Part shown: piece by piece, positions 62,328 through 64,000 of the stretch
How positions within the stretch are numbered: position 1 is the first letter of the stretch
Layout of the letters: each line of letters begins with the position of its first letter
From: Xanthobacter agilis
GTDB lineage: Bacteria > Pseudomonadota > Alphaproteobacteria > Rhizobiales > Xanthobacteraceae
Reading direction: 5' to 3'
DNA: 64,000 nt
Assembly: GCF_021730435.1 (NCBI RefSeq)
Contig: NZ_JABWGX010000023.1
Coordinates: 1-64,000, forward strand
Notes under the pieces: generated by a model
The model's input: the letters and a program-made list of their open reading frames with translations, nothing else
Database searches by the model: none
Told to the model about the DNA's origin: nothing
Program-made: the position numbers and the translations under genes

Positions 62328-62933
62328 ATGCCTTCCATGCTCCTGCGTTATTCCGCCACCTCGCCCTTCGCCCGCAAGGCGCGCCTTGGTGCCGCCGTGG
62401 TCGGCGCGCCGCTCGACCTCCAGCTCGCCGATACCGTCGACCCGAACGACACGCTGCGGCAGCAAAACCCGCTGGGAAAGGTGCCGACCCTCGTCACCGA
62501 CGACGGGGAGTGCCTGTACGATTCGCGGGTGATCCTCACCTATCTCGATCAGGTCTCCGGCGGCGGCAGGCTTCTGCCCAAGGACCCGAAGGCCATGATC
62601 GCCACCCTGAAACTCCAGGCGCTGGCCGACGGGCTCATGGATGCCGGCGTGCTGGTGCTCTACGAAAGCCGCTTCCGGGCACCGGAAAAGCACGAGGACA
62701 AGTGGCTCGACCACCAGCGCCAGAAGATGGCCCGCGCCATCGAGGCCCTGGAGGCGAACCCGCCGGCCATCGATGGCAACATCGGCATGGGCGAGATCTC
62801 GCTCGCCTGCGCGCTCGGCTTCCTGGATTTCCGCTTCGGCGGCGAGTGGCGGGCGAATCACCCCCGCCTCGTGGCGTGGCAGGAGGCGTTCGCCGCCCGC
62901 TGCCCCTTGTTCGCCGAGACCGCGCCGCGCTGA
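62328..62933 (+). CDS. Glutathione S-transferase family protein
   Basis: This 201-residue protein has the GST thioredoxin-fold domain (MLLRYSATSPFARKARLGAAV, cis-Pro in LGKVPTLVTDDGE, DSRVILTYLD) and a helical C-terminal domain (IGMGEISLACALGFLDFRF). It is distinct from the GST at 54449 and of a different subfamily. The start could be 62328 or the ATG at 62337. Substrate unknown; it may serve detoxification. A strong terminator follows. Confidence 0.87.
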   Translation: MPSMLLRYSATSPFARKARLGAAVVGAPLDLQLADTVDPNDTLRQQNPLGKVPTLVTDDGECLYDSRVILTYLDQVSGGGRLLPKDPKAMIATLKLQALADGLMDAGVLVLYESRFRAPEKHEDKWLDHQRQKMARAIEALEANPPAIDGNIGMGEISLACALGFLDFRFGGEWRANHPRLVAWQEAFAARCPLFAETAPR

Positions 62934-62958
62934 GAGCGGCCCGGCGTTTGGAAAATGC

Positions 62959-62997
62959 AGAAGGGCCGGCGAGGATTGCCCCGCCGGCCCTTCTTTT
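62959..62997. terminator. Bidirectional intrinsic terminator
   Basis: AAGGGCCGGCG pairs with CGCCGGCCCTT across a ten-base loop, followed by CTTTT. It lies between the convergent GST gene and the class III aminotransferase gene. Confidence 0.8.
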
Positions 62998-63008
62998 CGT
63001 GCCGCCCT

Positions 63009-64000
63009 TCAGGCCGCCGCGTCGATGCGCGGTACCGGCACCAGCAGGCCGCGGCGTTTCAGCTCGGCATAGGTCAGGTCCAGCACCTTCCAGGCGATGC
63101 CCACCAGTTCGTCCGCCTCGGCGTGGGACAGGGTAAAGGGCGGGGCGAGAATCATGCCGTCGCGCACCGCGCGCATCACCAGCCCCTCGCGGAATGAGAA
63201 ATCGCGGCAGATGAGGCCGACGGTGCCTTCCTCGGCCGCGAACGCGGCGCGGGTGGCCTTGTCGGGCGTAAGCTCCAGGGCGCCGATCAGCCCCACCATG
63301 CGCGCCTCGCCCACCAGCGGATGGTCGGCGAGCTTCAGCCAGCGGTCCTGCAGATAGGGGCCGATGTCGTGCTTCACGCGCGCCACGAGCTTTTCCTCGT
63401 GCATGATCTTGAGGTTGGCGAGGGCCGCGGCGCACCCGCCGGGATGGCCGGAATAGGTATAGCCGTGGTTGAAATCGCCGCCGTGCTCGATGAAGCCTTC
63501 GGCCACCCGATCACCGACGATGACGCCGCCGAGCGGGAAATAGCCGGAGGTGATGCCCTTGGCGAAGGTGATGAGATCCGGCTTCACGCCCATGAACTGG
63601 CTGCCGAACCATTCTCCGGTCCGGCCGAAGCCGCAGATGACCTCGTCGCAGACCAGCAGCACGTCGCGCTCGCGGCAGATCTTCTCCACCTCGGGCCAGT
63701 AATTGGCCGGCGGAATGATGACGCCACCGGCGCCCTGGATGGGCTCGCCGATGAAGGCCGCGACATTCTCCGGCCCCGCCTCGTCAATGGCGCGGGCCAC
63801 CTCGCGGGCGGCGTAGAGGCCGAACTCTTCCCGGTCCATGGTGCCGCCCTCGGCCCACCAATAGGGCTGCTGCACATGGATGATGCCGGGAATCGGCAAG
63901 CCGCCCTGGGCGTGCATCGGCCCCATGCCGCCGAGCGAGGCGCCGCCCACGGTGGAGCCGTGATAGGCGTTCTTGCGGGAGATGAAGATGGACTTCTGCG
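63009..64000 (-). CDS. Class III (omega-type) aminotransferase, partial (5' end outside window)
   Basis: About 330 C-terminal residues are visible; the frame is open to base 64000. The start of this segment reads KSIFISRKNAYHGSTVGGASLGGMG, the substrate/PLP region of class III aminotransferases. The PLP-phosphate motif LLVCDEVICGFGRTGEWFG and the PLP lysine in LITFAKGITSGYFPLGGVIV follow. Such enzymes transfer amino groups from terminal or beta amines such as putrescine, beta-alanine or 4-aminobutyrate to pyruvate. The exact substrate is not determinable. It is convergent with a GST gene. Confidence 0.9.
   Translation of the reverse strand, partial: QKSIFISRKNAYHGSTVGGASLGGMGPMHAQGGLPIPGIIHVQQPYWWAEGGTMDREEFGLYAAREVARAIDEAGPENVAAFIGEPIQGAGGVIIPPANYWPEVEKICRERDVLLVCDEVICGFGRTGEWFGSQFMGVKPDLITFAKGITSGYFPLGGVIVGDRVAEGFIEHGGDFNHGYTYSGHPGGCAAALANLKIMHEEKLVARVKHDIGPYLQDRWLKLADHPLVGEARMVGLIGALELTPDKATRAAFAAEEGTVGLICRDFSFREGLVMRAVRDGMILAPPFTLSHAEADELVGIAWKVLDLTYAELKRRGLLVPVPRIDAAA

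Overview
The window is a G+C-rich, densely packed chromosomal segment of an alphaproteobacterium, most likely Hyphomicrobiales (Xanthobacteraceae-like). The supports are a complete aapJQMP general amino-acid importer, a short phasin with a palindromic operator, three DUF992 genes, DUF930, DUF2842 and DUF2478 genes, and the clpS-clpA and carB-greA neighbourhoods. The order-level placement is an inference; no rRNA, tRNA or other taxonomic marker is present. I read 62 protein genes (two cut by the window ends) and one pseudogene. I see no CRISPR array, insertion sequence, integrase or prophage; this is mostly core chromosome.

Layout. 1-8.3 kb: the tail of an FAD/Fe-S oxidoreductase, a frameshifted and truncated LysR remnant, a beta-hydroxyacid dehydrogenase with an aldo/keto reductase, a FUSC-type exporter, thiC behind a TPP riboswitch with a recognisable promoter, and a lone rfbC-like epimerase. 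8.3-16 kb: azlCD amino-acid export, a pabB-pabC-GNAT operon with ATGA overlaps (p-aminobenzoate for folate), and clpS-clpA (N-degron proteolysis). 16-21.5 kb: a phasin with a strong promoter and operator, a penicillin-binding D,D-carboxypeptidase with a SPOR domain, a VWA/DnaJ pair, and panC. 21.5-27.5 kb: aapJQMP divergent from metC. 27.7-34.6 kb: a bestrophin-type channel, a secreted histidine phosphatase, rplM-rpsI with promoter and terminator, a PaaI thioesterase divergent from an ECHDC3-like crotonase, and a compact Wzz/BY-kinase-like protein whose P-loop is degenerate.

34.6-46 kb: DUF2842, ctaA, lrgAB with a divergent CidR-like LysR, greA-carB, a GtrA-family protein, a lipoprotein and an MFS transporter. 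45.6-54.4 kb: DUF2478, DUF930, a TRIC channel, a predicted A-(L/I/V)-G-repeat protein, uvrB with a long tail, a DUF486 membrane protein, a soluble sugar dehydrogenase, a baeRF family 11 protein and a small membrane protein. 54.4-64 kb: a GST, aspartate aminotransferase, three tandem secreted DUF992 paralogues, msrP, a secreted hypothetical protein translationally coupled to an RNase T2, rlmJ, a second GST and a truncated class III aminotransferase.

I do not see one large undescribed system. The least explained pieces are the tandem DUF992/MsrP/RNase T2 block of exported proteins (56.7-61.2 kb), the pseudo-kinase at 33.0-34.6 kb, the crotonase lacking both catalytic glutamates, the repeat protein at 47.6 kb, and the palindrome in front of the DUF2478 gene.
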